From an uncultured Peptococcaceae bacterium (lineage in GTDB: Bacteria; Bacillota; Peptococcia; Peptococcales; Peptococcaceae): a stretch of DNA of 28,823 nt. Where the stretch lies: positions 1-28,823 of the forward strand of contig CABUKW010000019.1 of assembly GCA_902492275.1 (NCBI GenBank), read 5' to 3'. Of this stretch, positions 1 through 6,985 are shown one piece after another (the first letter of the stretch is position 1; each line of letters opens with the position of its first letter). Position numbers and translations under genes: made by a program. A model generated the notes under the pieces. The model was not told where the DNA came from, did no database searches, and was given only the letters and a program-made list of their open reading frames with translations.

Positions 1-2
1 CG

Positions 3-158
3 GTCAGTGAGTTGAGCGCCCGTTCCTTTGGCTATATGGTGTACTTTTTTGAGAAAGCCTGTGCGGTGAGCTGTTATTTAACGGGAGTGAATCCTTTTAA
101 TCAGCCCGGCGTAGAGGCGTACAAGAGCAATATCAAAGCAGCGTTGCGGGGAGAATAA
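3..158 (+). CDS. pgi: Glucose-6-phosphate isomerase, C-terminal fragment
   Basis: This is the last 51 codons of a gene that begins before the window. The peptide contains RSFGYMVYFFEKAC and TGVNPFNQPGVEAYK, the well-conserved C-terminal end of phosphoglucose isomerase, which interconverts glucose-6-phosphate and fructose-6-phosphate in the cytoplasm. The lysine in the final VEAYK segment belongs to the family's active-site end. The stop is followed after 37 bases by the LCP gene on the same strand with no terminator between, so the two are probably co-transcribed. The N-terminal part cannot be assessed. Confidence 0.9.
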   Translation, partial: VSELSARSFGYMVYFFEKACAVSCYLTGVNPFNQPGVEAYKSNIKAALRGE

Positions 159-195
159 GTGATGCGCAATTTGCGATGGTTTAGGAGGTGTCCGC

Positions 196-1434
196 ATGGA
201 GGAGCAGAAATTCCCTTCACGCAGCCAGCGTCATAAAAAGAGAAAAATCGGGTTCTTTTCGCAAAAAGAATCCGCACCAGAACAGGAAGAACAATTAGAA
301 GCAGAGCCAGCGAAACCCAAAAGAAACAACACGCCTGGGATGGAGTGGTATTTCTCTGATATTCCAGAGTATCAACCTGAAGAACAGGCTGAGACAGAAC
401 AAGACCAGACGGAAACAGCAGCGGAAGCCGGCGAGGGGCAAACAGAAACCGATGCGTTGGAACAGCCTGCGGTGCGAAAACGCAAAAAACGCCGCAATCT
501 GAATCCTGCAGTGGGCTTTTTGTTATTGTTTTTTATGCTGCTCAGCGGCGCTTGGTGCGGATATGCAGCTATGAACGCCATTTTGCCCTCTGCTAATGTG
601 TGGGGCGATGATGCGGATCAGGAAATGCTGAATAATATCAACATTTTGGTGCTAGGCTGTGACGAACGGGAAGGCGACAGCGCCACCAGAGCTGACGTTA
701 TTATGCTGGCTACGATCCGGCCTGATGCCAAACAGGTGTCGGTGTTTTCCATTCCCCGCGATACGCGGGTAGAAATTGCAGGACATGGCAAGGACAAGAT
801 TAATCATTCCATGGCCTATGGTGGAATTCCGTTAATTCGAAGCACAATAGAAAATTTACTCGATGTGCAGATTGACCATTATGTAAAAGTAAATTTTGAC
901 GGGTTTATCAATGTAATCGACGCGCTAGGCGGCGTGAATATTGACGTGCCCAGCCGTATGTATAAGCCGCTGGAAGCCATCGATTTGCAGGCAGGCTATC
1001 AAACGCTGGATGGCTCGGAGGCTTTGGCCTTTGTGCGCTGGCGCGGCGATGGCATGGGCGATTACGGCCGTATTGAACGGCAGCAGCAATTTTTATCGGC
1101 TGTTACTGCCAAAGTAAAAGATATGAGCTTGAGTCAGGCGTTAAATGTGGTGAGCGCTGTGATGGACAGCATTGAGACGGATATGAGCATCAAACAGATG
1201 ACTTCTTACGGCATCAATTTGTTGGGGATTGGCTCAGAGGATGTAAAGACTTATAGCTTTACGGGCGAATCGGTTTGGATTGAAGGCGTCAATTATGTAG
1301 AACCGGATATGGATGCTATTCATGATATTGTAGACAAAATGCAGCATGGCGAGCCTGCGTCAGCAGCAGAACCGGCAGCAGACGGGCAGGATGGAACTGG
1401 TGATGCGGCTGCGGGAGAGAACCAGGCGCAATAA
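196..1434 (+). CDS. LCP (LytR-CpsA-Psr) family glycopolymer ligase
   Basis: A 412-residue protein with a cytoplasmic N-terminal tail of about 100 residues rich in Glu, Gln and Lys, one membrane segment at about 104-128, and an extracytoplasmic LCP domain at about 148-300. Visible LCP signatures are NILVLGCDERE, TRADVIMLATI with Arg165/Asp167, the IPRDTRV arginine-aspartate motif (188-191) and RWRGDGMGDYGRIERQQ. LCP enzymes move undecaprenyl-linked glycopolymers (teichoic acid, capsule) onto peptidoglycan. The last 40 residues are Ala/Gly/Glu-rich and probably disordered. The start is set by TAGGAGGTG just upstream. The next gene, a TagA-type transferase 23 bases downstream, belongs to the same pathway. 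The exact polymer is not known. Confidence 0.93.
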   Translation: MEEQKFPSRSQRHKKRKIGFFSQKESAPEQEEQLEAEPAKPKRNNTPGMEWYFSDIPEYQPEEQAETEQDQTETAAEAGEGQTETDALEQPAVRKRKKRRNLNPAVGFLLLFFMLLSGAWCGYAAMNAILPSANVWGDDADQEMLNNINILVLGCDEREGDSATRADVIMLATIRPDAKQVSVFSIPRDTRVEIAGHGKDKINHSMAYGGIPLIRSTIENLLDVQIDHYVKVNFDGFINVIDALGGVNIDVPSRMYKPLEAIDLQAGYQTLDGSEALAFVRWRGDGMGDYGRIERQQQFLSAVTAKVKDMSLSQALNVVSAVMDSIETDMSIKQMTSYGINLLGIGSEDVKTYSFTGESVWIEGVNYVEPDMDAIHDIVDKMQHGEPASAAEPAADGQDGTGDAAAGENQAQ

Positions 1435-1457
1435 TATATTGGGAAAGGGATGAACTT

Positions 1458-2189
1458 ATGGGAGAACGATTAGAGATTTTAGGCGTAGGAATTGATAAAC
1501 TCACAGGCCAGGAGGCGCTGCAACAGATAGGAGCCTTTATTGCCAGCGGTCAGCCCCATCAGATTGTGACCGCCAATGCGGAAATTATTTATCAGGCCAG
1601 CAAAAACGAAAAAATGCGCAGCGTCATCAACAAGGCACAGATGGTGACTGCCGACGGCTCCGGTGTGGTGTGGGCCAGCCGGCAGTTAGGCCAGCCCTTG
1701 CCTCAGCGGGTAACCGGTATTGATTTGGTGAACGGCATTTGTGAACAGTCGGCTAAAGAAAAGTGGAAAATTTATATTTTGGGTTCTGCGCCAGGGGTTG
1801 CAGCAACGGCAGCTGTCAATATTCGAGACAAGTATCCCGGCTGTAATATCATAGGCACCCATCACGGCTATTTTCATGCGAAAGAAGAAAAACAAATTCT
1901 TGCTGAACTGGAACAGCTGCGGCCTGATGTATTGTTTGTAGCTTTAGGCGCGCCGAAACAGGAATATTGGATAGCCGAGCATATGGAACAGTTACAAATT
2001 CCGGTGGCCATGGGTATTGGCGGCAGCATGGACGTGTTATCCGGCAATGTGAAGCGGGCGCCTAAATGGATGCAGAAGCTAAGTCTGGAATGGCTGTATC
2101 GGTTGCTGATTCAGCCGACTCGCTTTAAGAGAATGCTGGCGCTGCCTAAATTTATGCTGGCAGTAAAAAAACAGGCCAAGAAGAAATAA
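1458..2189 (+). CDS. WecG/TagA/CpsF family glycosyltransferase
   Basis: A 243-residue GT26-family enzyme. Family members transfer N-acetylmannosamine (TagA) or N-acetylmannosaminuronate (WecG) to undecaprenyl-diphospho-GlcNAc, a committing step in making wall teichoic acid or a related surface polymer. Motifs in order are IVTANAEI (Thr38), TADGSGVVWA (Asp66), RVTGIDL, GAPKQEYWI and GIGGSMDVLSGNVKRAP. Thr38 and Asp66 sit where the functionally important Thr and Asp of TagA are found. The basic C-terminal helix region (LEWLYRLLIQPTRFKRM and the KKQAKKK end) fits membrane association. It follows the LCP gene closely and precedes a terminator, giving a likely pgi-LCP-tagA transcription unit. The sugar donor cannot be read from sequence. 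Confidence 0.93.
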   Translation: MGERLEILGVGIDKLTGQEALQQIGAFIASGQPHQIVTANAEIIYQASKNEKMRSVINKAQMVTADGSGVVWASRQLGQPLPQRVTGIDLVNGICEQSAKEKWKIYILGSAPGVAATAAVNIRDKYPGCNIIGTHHGYFHAKEEKQILAELEQLRPDVLFVALGAPKQEYWIAEHMEQLQIPVAMGIGGSMDVLSGNVKRAPKWMQKLSLEWLYRLLIQPTRFKRMLALPKFMLAVKKQAKKK

Positions 2190-2205
2190 AATATTTTTGG
2201 ATGGG

Positions 2206-2233
2206 AACTGCCGCCGTTGGGACGGCAGTTTTT
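2206..2233 (+). terminator. Rho-independent terminator after the tagA-like gene
   Basis: An 8-bp perfect stem AACTGCCG / CGGCAGTT (2206-2213 with 2223-2230) with a 9-base loop is followed directly by Ts. It lies 16 bases after the stop codon of the glycosyltransferase gene. Confidence 0.85.
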
Positions 2234-2249
2234 CTGCGACAAAAGGAAT

Positions 2250-2277
2250 TTGATATACAAAGAAAGCAAAGTATGCT
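2250..2277 (+). promoter_or_regulatory. Possible promoter of the zinc-ribbon gene
   Basis: TTGATA (2250-2255) and TATGCT (2272-2277) are spaced by 16 bases and lie between the upstream terminator and the gene starting at 2332. The -10 matches the vegetative consensus only moderately, so this is tentative. Confidence 0.35.
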
Positions 2278-2331
2278 ACGATAAATACAAAAAGATAAGT
2301 TTGACTGCTGCATGGTTAGGAGGATTGCGTT

Positions 2332-2883
2332 ATGAAAATAAACTGTAAACAATGCGATGGTTTTTATAAGCTGCGGGACGGGCGATTCGGTGTTTTTGCA
2401 GGCTGCTCCAATTATCCGCGCTGTAAGTCAACATTGAAGCTTTATGAATTGGTGCAGGCCTTCCTGCAAGCCTATGGTCTCAACATTTATCGTTGGGAGC
2501 GGGTTTGTTGGAAGTGCGGAAAGACTACGCCAGTGTATTCCTATTTTTTGGATTACGAATTGGAAGCGGTGGATGAATTTTTAAGCAGCTATGGTCCTAT
2601 CGGTCTTGGCGACCTGCAATATATTGACCAACTGTTGGCTAAAGAGATTGGAACCATTCAGCTGCGGTATAGTAAGACAACCCAGTCCCAATATATGGCA
2701 AACACCTGTGCGCATTGCGGAGCGCTGCAGGGAAGAAATTATGTGGTGAACGATCCCCATGAAATCATAGAAGAACTCTGGCATACCCGTGCAATGGACA
2801 AGTATCTCTACAAGACGATTACAGTGGAAGATGGCGCGCCGTTGCTTCCTGATTTAAAGCGGATTTTTACAGCAGAGCCGTGA
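2332..2883 (+). CDS. Topoisomerase-type C4 zinc-ribbon protein
   Basis: A 183-residue protein with two likely zinc sites. The first, Cys5-x2-Cys8 with Cys25-x5-Cys31 and the GCSNYPRCK signature, is the C4 zinc finger normally found in the C-terminal tail of bacterial DNA topoisomerase I. Here it stands alone with no topoisomerase domain. A second set, Cys59-x2-Cys62 (CWKCGK) and Cys126-x2-Cys129 (CAHCGALQG), probably forms another ribbon around a helical insert. Family knowledge suggests single-stranded nucleic-acid binding; the role is unknown. It has its own ribosome-binding site (TAGGAGGA) and is bounded on both sides by terminators, so it appears to be monocistronic. Confidence 0.8.
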   Translation: MKINCKQCDGFYKLRDGRFGVFAGCSNYPRCKSTLKLYELVQAFLQAYGLNIYRWERVCWKCGKTTPVYSYFLDYELEAVDEFLSSYGPIGLGDLQYIDQLLAKEIGTIQLRYSKTTQSQYMANTCAHCGALQGRNYVVNDPHEIIEELWHTRAMDKYLYKTITVEDGAPLLPDLKRIFTAEP

Positions 2884-2895
2884 TATACTGATAGA

Positions 2896-2946
2896 AAAAC
2901 AAGCTATATACAAAACTACCCATTCGTTTTGTATATAGCTTGTTTT
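2896..2946. terminator. Bidirectional terminator between convergent genes
   Basis: A 21-bp perfect inverted repeat (2896-2916 with 2926-2946) with a 9-base loop, starting in AAAA and ending in TTTT, so it can serve both the zinc-ribbon gene (+) and the ABC-F gene (-). It is unusually long for such a terminator. Confidence 0.88.
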
Positions 2947-2973
2947 GTATGAACAGCTTCTTGGCGGAATATC

Positions 2974-4872
2974 TCATTTTTGTTGTGCAATTTGCTCCGC
3001 TTTTTCCATCAAATATTCCCAGCGCGCCATCTTTTCCAGAAGCTGCTGTTCCAGTTGTTCTTTTTCCTGATTGATTTGGTTTAACTTTACAAAATCGGTA
3101 CTGTTGGCAGCCATGTCCAAATCGCATTGCTGAATTTTTTGTTCCAGTGTTTCGATATCCGCTTCGATGGTTTCATACTCTTTATTTTCCTGGTAGGTAA
3201 ATTTTAACTTTGCTGTGCGTTGACGGGTATCGGTTTTTTTCTCTTTTTCTGGCGCGCTGACCAAAACAGGCTGTTGGAGCTGTTTTTTTGCAGCGTAATC
3301 ACTGTAGTTGCCGGTGTAGATATCGACCTGCCCGTTGCCCTCAAAAGCGAAAATACGCTGTGCAATGCGGTCTAAAAAATAACGGTCATGGCTGACGGCA
3401 AGCACTGGCCCGGAAAAATGGTCGATAAAATCTTCTAAAATTTGCAGCGTTTGAATATCCAGGTCGTTGGTTGGCTCGTCCAACAACAGTACGTTGACGT
3501 CGTCCATCAGCACGCCCAACAGGTAAAGCCGGCGCTTTTCACCGCCGGAAAGCTGGCTGATGAAGGAATGCTGCTGAGCGCCGTTGAAAAGAAAACGTTC
3601 TAACATGCGGGCGGCGGAGACCAAGGTGCCGTCGCTGCTGTGAATATACTCGCCTTTCTCGCGGACATAATCAATCACACGCATATCGTCGGGCAAATCG
3701 GCGTTATCCTGTGTGTAGTAGCCAATGCGCACCGTATCGCCCAGCACAACGGAGCCGCTGTCGTAGGGCATATGCTTGCCGATGATGTTCAACAAGGTGG
3801 ATTTTCCCAGTCCGTTGTTGCCGATGATGCCGATGCGGTCCTCTCGTACGACTGTGTAGCTGAAATCGGCGATACAAATTTTATTGCCAAAGGTCTTGCG
3901 CAAATGCTCAATTTCAATAATCTTTTTGCCTAAGCGGGAGTGCTGCAGCGAAATATCCAGTTTATTCTCCTGCTGCGTTGTCAGCGAATTTTCCAGTTCA
4001 TGAAAGCGTTCAATGCGGGCTTTTTGTTTGGTGCGGCGGGCTTCCACGCCTTTGCGCATCCAGGCCAGTTCCTGCTTATATAGTGCCCGTGTTTTTTCCT
4101 GCATACGGCGGTCCGTTTCTTCCCGTTGGGTTTTCAATTCCAAAAAGGTTTCATAATTGCCCTCATACGCGTACAAATGGGCATTGGAAAGCTCTAAAAT
4201 GCGATTGGTGACCCGATCCAAAAAATAACGGTCATGGGTGACCATGAGCAGCGCGCAATTTTTATTTTTGAGGTGCAGCTCTAAAAACTCGATGGCTTCA
4301 TTGTCCAGATGGTTGGTAGGCTCATCTAAAATCAGTAAATTGCAGGGGCGGATTAAAGCGCCGGCCAAAGCGATGCGCTTGCGCTGACCGCCGGAAAGGG
4401 TGCCGACTCTGGCCGAAACATCATGAATGCCCAGTTTATTCAGAATGGCTTTGGCTTCGCTTTCTAACTGCCAGGCATTTTGCGCATCCATTTGTGCGCT
4501 GAGCTGCAGCAGCTGCTGTGTCAGCTTGGCATTACCGGGATCATGCTCTAGTGCGTCTAAGGTTTGCTCATAATCCCGCAGCACCTTCATGAACGGTGAT
4601 TCTCCACGGAAGATTTGCTGCAATACGGTGGCATTTTCATCAAACTCAGGATGCTGGGGCAGATATTCCAGCACTAATTGGTTGGAGGTTTGTATCTCGC
4701 CTGCATCTGCTTGTGCAAGGCCGGCTAAAATGCGCAGCAGAGTAGACTTTCCCGTGCCGTTTATACCCAACAAGCCAATTTTGTCATTGCTGTCGATATT
4801 AATGGAGATATGATCGAAAATCGTCTTTAAACCGTGGGTTTTGCATAAATCAGTAGCGGACAATAAAAGCAT
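2974..4872 (-). CDS. ABC-F family ATPase, Uup-like
   Basis: A 632-residue soluble protein with two ABC ATPase domains and no membrane domain. Domain 1 has Walker A GINGTGKST, signature LSGGQRKRIALAGAL and Walker B LLILDEPTNHLD. Domain 2 has GNNGLGKST, LSGGEKRRLYLLGVL and VLLLDEPTNDLD. A charged linker between them and a C-terminal coiled coil (from about YQENKEYETIEADIETLEQ) fit the Uup group of ABC-F proteins, which act on ribosomes or branched DNA rather than transport. The chosen start has AAAGGAACG upstream; a TTG 17 codons earlier lacks a good site. No long attenuator-like leader typical of antibiotic-resistance ABC-F genes is seen, which argues for a housekeeping role. Confidence 0.9.
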   Translation of the reverse strand: MLLLSATDLCKTHGLKTIFDHISINIDSNDKIGLLGINGTGKSTLLRILAGLAQADAGEIQTSNQLVLEYLPQHPEFDENATVLQQIFRGESPFMKVLRDYEQTLDALEHDPGNAKLTQQLLQLSAQMDAQNAWQLESEAKAILNKLGIHDVSARVGTLSGGQRKRIALAGALIRPCNLLILDEPTNHLDNEAIEFLELHLKNKNCALLMVTHDRYFLDRVTNRILELSNAHLYAYEGNYETFLELKTQREETDRRMQEKTRALYKQELAWMRKGVEARRTKQKARIERFHELENSLTTQQENKLDISLQHSRLGKKIIEIEHLRKTFGNKICIADFSYTVVREDRIGIIGNNGLGKSTLLNIIGKHMPYDSGSVVLGDTVRIGYYTQDNADLPDDMRVIDYVREKGEYIHSSDGTLVSAARMLERFLFNGAQQHSFISQLSGGEKRRLYLLGVLMDDVNVLLLDEPTNDLDIQTLQILEDFIDHFSGPVLAVSHDRYFLDRIAQRIFAFEGNGQVDIYTGNYSDYAAKKQLQQPVLVSAPEKEKKTDTRQRTAKLKFTYQENKEYETIEADIETLEQKIQQCDLDMAANSTDFVKLNQINQEKEQLEQQLLEKMARWEYLMEKAEQIAQQK

Positions 4873-4920
4873 AAAATCGTTCCTTTCTGAAAAGATGGCG
4901 GGGGTATTTACAAGGAATAA

Positions 4921-4955
4921 CAAAAAAGCTGTATTTCAAATTTGAAATACAGCTT
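4921..4955 (-). terminator. Terminator of the tRNA operon (minus strand)
   Basis: On the minus strand, a 30-base perfect palindrome (4926-4955) is followed by a run of six Ts. It lies just after tRNA-Arg and before the ABC-F gene, so it ends the tRNA transcript. Confidence 0.85.
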
Positions 4956-4959
4956 GGGA

Positions 4960-5033
4960 TGCGCCAGGAGGGATTCGAACCCCCGACCTCATGGTTCGTA
5001 GCCATGCACTCTATCCAACTGAGCTACTGGCGC
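4960..5033 (-). tRNA. tRNA-Arg (anticodon ACG)
   Basis: A 74-base cloverleaf: acceptor GCGCCAG / CTGGCGC, D-arm TAGCTCAGTTGGATAGA, anticodon stem CATGG / CCATG around loop CTACGAA (anticodon ACG, expected to be edited to ICG by TadA), and T-arm GGGTTCGAATCCC. The CCA end is not encoded. Confidence 0.95.
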
Positions 5034-5039
5034 ATATGA

Positions 5040-5128
5040 CGGAGAGAGTGGGATTTGAACCCACGATGCAGTTTGACCCGCATACTCCCTTAGCAGGGGA
5101 GCGCCTTCGGCCTCTCGGCCATCTCTCC
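5040..5128 (-). tRNA. tRNA-Ser (anticodon GCU)
   Basis: An 89-base class II tRNA: acceptor GGAGAGA / TCTCTCC, discriminator G, anticodon stem CTCCC / GGGAG around CTGCTAA (anticodon GCT, reading AGC/AGU), a long variable arm and T-arm GGGTTCAAATCCC. It is 6 bases upstream of tRNA-Arg and shares its transcript. The CCA end is not encoded. Confidence 0.95.
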
Positions 5129-5144
5129 TCGTACCAACTCTTAT

Positions 5145-5173
5145 ACTATAGCACGTTACAGAAGAAATGTCCA
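5145..5173 (-). promoter_or_regulatory. Promoter of tRNA-Ser(GCU)-tRNA-Arg
   Basis: On the minus strand TGGACA (5168-5173) and TATAGT (5145-5150) are separated by exactly 17 bases, each matching the vegetative consensus in five of six positions. Transcription would start about 10 bases before the tRNA 5' end, typical of stable RNA genes. Confidence 0.75.
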
Positions 5174-5174
5174 G

Positions 5175-5202
5175 AACTTTTTTTGAAAAAATAAAAAAAG
5201 TT
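5175..5202 (-). terminator. AT-rich inverted repeat, possible weak terminator after tRNA-Ser(UGA)
   Basis: AACTTTTTTT (5175-5184) and AAAAAAAGTT (5193-5202) form a 10-bp A/T hairpin just downstream of tRNA-Ser(UGA) on the minus strand. It contains T runs but almost no G-C pairs, so read-through into the next tRNAs is likely. Confidence 0.35.
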
Positions 5203-5210
5203 GAAAGAAG

Positions 5211-5298
5211 CGGAGAGGGTGGGATTCGAACCCACGGAACCCGGCAAGAGTTCAACGGTTTTCAAGACCGCCTCCTTAAACCGCTCGGACACCCCTCC
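5211..5298 (-). tRNA. tRNA-Ser (anticodon UGA)
   Basis: An 88-base class II tRNA: acceptor GGAGGGG / CCTCTCC with one G-U pair, discriminator G, anticodon loop CTTGAAA (anticodon TGA, reading UCN), a long variable arm and T-arm GGGTTCGAATCCC. The CCA end is not encoded. Confidence 0.95.
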
Positions 5299-5311
5299 AG
5301 AACATTGCTAT

Positions 5312-5340
5312 ATTTTATCAGGAAATTGAAGCATTGTCAA
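5312..5340 (-). promoter_or_regulatory. Promoter of tRNA-Ser(UGA)
   Basis: On the minus strand a perfect TTGACA (5335-5340) is followed after 17 bases by TAAAAT (5312-5317). The predicted start lies about 7 bases before the tRNA 5' end. Confidence 0.8.
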
Positions 5341-5417
5341 GAATGGAACAGCCAATTTGCAGGGCAGCAGCATGAAAAAAGAACTACAGTTTCCGAAGCT
5401 TTCTGCCAGACAAGCTG

Positions 5418-5505
5418 GTGGCATGTATGGCATATTTTTTTATTCTTACCCCTGCAGTAATTGTTATAGCGCTTTTTTTTCCGGAAAATATGCCATACTT
5501 GCCAC
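5418..5505. repeat. 21-bp inverted repeat around a 46-bp centre
   Basis: The left arm at 5418-5438 and the right arm at 5485-5505 are reverse complements with one mismatch. Each arm contains two copies of TGGCA/TGCCA with a 9-bp period. A partial third copy (ATGCCACCAG, 5553-5562) matches the left edge CTGGTGGCAT at 5415-5424. No transposase is nearby. Confidence 0.75.
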
Positions 5506-5634
5506 TCCCCTATTGGTTGAGCAAAAAAACATGCCATCAATGCACCACCAATATGCCACCAGTTTTCAGCGTTGCTGCAGATACAGAGATTAACGCTGTT
5601 GATTGGAGAACGACAGCAATGATTTTACAGCCCA

Positions 5635-5653
5635 GCGTTAGGCCACCTAACGC
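5635..5653. repeat. Short perfect hairpin GCGTTAGG / CCTAACGC
   Basis: An 8-bp perfect inverted repeat with a 3-base centre. No T run follows on either strand, so it looks more like an operator or mRNA structure than a terminator. Confidence 0.5.
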
Positions 5654-5721
5654 AAAAAGATATTTTTATGTTACTTTTTTTCATGAAAACCTCTGTACTT
5701 TTGCTGGAAATTTGGTATCAT

Positions 5722-5738
5722 TATAATGAACATATAAT
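5722..5738 (+). promoter_or_regulatory. Possible -10 elements of the BTAD regulator gene
   Basis: Two perfect TATAAT hexamers (5722-5727 and 5733-5738) lie 43-59 bases before the start codon at 5781. Candidate -35 hexamers (TTGCTG at 5701, TTTGGT at 5711) are weak, which fits a promoter that needs an activator, but this is tentative. Confidence 0.45.
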
Positions 5739-5780
5739 CGGTAAAAATGTATGATAAACAATGGGGGGCTGTGACAAAGA

Positions 5781-6977
5781 ATGGAAGATCAATTGCAAAT
5801 CAATATGTTAGGTGGATTCTCTCTGCAGTACAAAGGAAACGTGATTGATTATCAAAGAAGCCGGTCCCATAAACTTTGGTTGATTTTGGAATACTTAATT
5901 ACATTTCGGGATAAAGAGATTACGCAAAATGAACTGATTGAATTGCTTTGGGGGGATGAGTTTACAGAAAATCCTGCCAACACGCTGAAAACGCTGCTGC
6001 ATCGTCTGCGCAATATGCTGGATGAATTGGAGTTTGCGCCAAGCAAGGAAATGGTGATTTATAACCGTGGCATCTATGCCTGGAGCAATAAGCTGAATTG
6101 TGTGATTGATACGGAGCAGTTTTCTACGCTGTGCGCGTTGGGGGATGAAGCGACAGACATCGATGAAAAAATTACATACTATCTGAGTGCGCTGGAATAT
6201 TATAAAGGAGATTTCTTGCCCAAATCCTCGTTGGAACCATGGGTGGTTCCGATCAATACCTATTATCACTCCGAATATTTGCGTGTGGTACAGCTGTGTG
6301 TAACATTGTTAAAAGAACAAGGGCGGGCGTATGATATTATTACCATTTGTCAGCAGGCTGTTGCCATTGATCCCTATGAGGAATCCCTGCATTATGAATT
6401 GATTAAGGCAATGTTGGATACGGGCTCCCAACAGGCTGCGCTGACCCATTATGAATATGTGGTGGATTTGTTCTACAGTGAGTTTGGGATTAATTTGTCT
6501 GATGAACTGACAGAACTTTATAAGGAAATCATTAAGACCAACAATGGCATAGAGGTGGATTTGAGTATCATTCGTGATAACCTGCAGGAAGCTGATGGTT
6601 ATGAAGGCGCTTTCTATTGTGAATATTCATTGTTTAAAGAGATTTATCATCTGGAAAACCGTTCTGCGAATCGTAATGGACAATCTATTTATTTGTGCCT
6701 GATGTCGGTAACAGATGGCCATAATCGATTGGTGGAAAATAAAAAACACCAAAATGCAGCTATGGCGCAGTTGCGCAACGCGATTCAATATTCGCTGCGG
6801 CAAGGCGATGTGTTTACCCGTTATAGCGTTTCGCAGTATCTGATTTTGCTGCCCACTATCAGTTATGAAAACTGCGAGATGGTTTTAAAGCGGATTCAGC
6901 GTAATTTTAGAACAGAGAATCCGCACACAAAGGTTACAATAACCTATAAATTACAGCCATTAAATCCAAAAATGTGA
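5781..6977 (+). CDS. BTAD/SARP-type transcriptional regulator with degenerate GGDEF-like tail
   Basis: A 398-residue cytoplasmic protein. Residues 1-105 fit an OmpR/PhoB-type winged helix (INMLGGFSLQYKG, SRSHKLWLILEYLI, ITQNELIELLWGD, NTLKTLLHRLRNML). Residues about 106-255 fit the bacterial transcriptional activator domain of helical repeats (YYKGDFLPKSSLEPWV, AVAIDPYEESLHYELIKAM, ALTHYEYVVDLFYSEFG). Residues about 275-395 resemble a GGDEF domain that has lost its active site: QGDVFTRYSVSQYLILLP aligns with the usual DxxxRYGGDEFLILLP, with SVSQY in place of GGDEF. It sits just upstream of the pilus-like operon on the same strand and is a candidate for its regulator. Ligand and targets are unknown. 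Confidence 0.85.
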   Translation: MEDQLQINMLGGFSLQYKGNVIDYQRSRSHKLWLILEYLITFRDKEITQNELIELLWGDEFTENPANTLKTLLHRLRNMLDELEFAPSKEMVIYNRGIYAWSNKLNCVIDTEQFSTLCALGDEATDIDEKITYYLSALEYYKGDFLPKSSLEPWVVPINTYYHSEYLRVVQLCVTLLKEQGRAYDIITICQQAVAIDPYEESLHYELIKAMLDTGSQQAALTHYEYVVDLFYSEFGINLSDELTELYKEIIKTNNGIEVDLSIIRDNLQEADGYEGAFYCEYSLFKEIYHLENRSANRNGQSIYLCLMSVTDGHNRLVENKKHQNAAMAQLRNAIQYSLRQGDVFTRYSVSQYLILLPTISYENCEMVLKRIQRNFRTENPHTKVTITYKLQPLNPKM

Positions 6978-6985
6978 AACTTCCT

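Larger units (their letters stand above)
5341..5780. other. Gene-free region with clustered inverted repeats
   Basis: About 440 bases hold no convincing gene; the short open frames here show no recognisable family. Six perfect TGCCA/TGGCA pentamers lie between 5404 and 5558. Two pairs have a 9-bp period and face each other in a large inverted repeat. Further on are a short hairpin (5635-5653) and, near the end, two TATAAT hexamers ahead of the BTAD regulator. The region may hold operator sites for that regulator or be the relic of a small mobile element next to the tRNA genes. Confidence 0.6.

Noticed and set aside
2896..2946. 21-bp perfect inverted repeat as a transposon end
   Set aside because: It sits exactly between convergent stop codons with a 9-base loop and T tails on both strands, which is explained by a bidirectional terminator.
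4923..4923. TTG start 17 codons upstream for the ABC-F gene
   Set aside because: It has no ribosome-binding site and falls in the tRNA terminator; the downstream ATG with AAAGGA fits the family start.
5477..5488. Palindrome TTTTCCGGAAAA as an operator
   Set aside because: Too short and AT-flanked to judge; it lies between the arms of the larger repeat and is not repeated elsewhere that I could see.
5418..5726. Overlapping open frames of 60-100 codons in the gene-free region before the BTAD gene
   Set aside because: No good ribosome-binding sites and no protein-like pattern; they run across the inverted repeats, which better explain the sequence.
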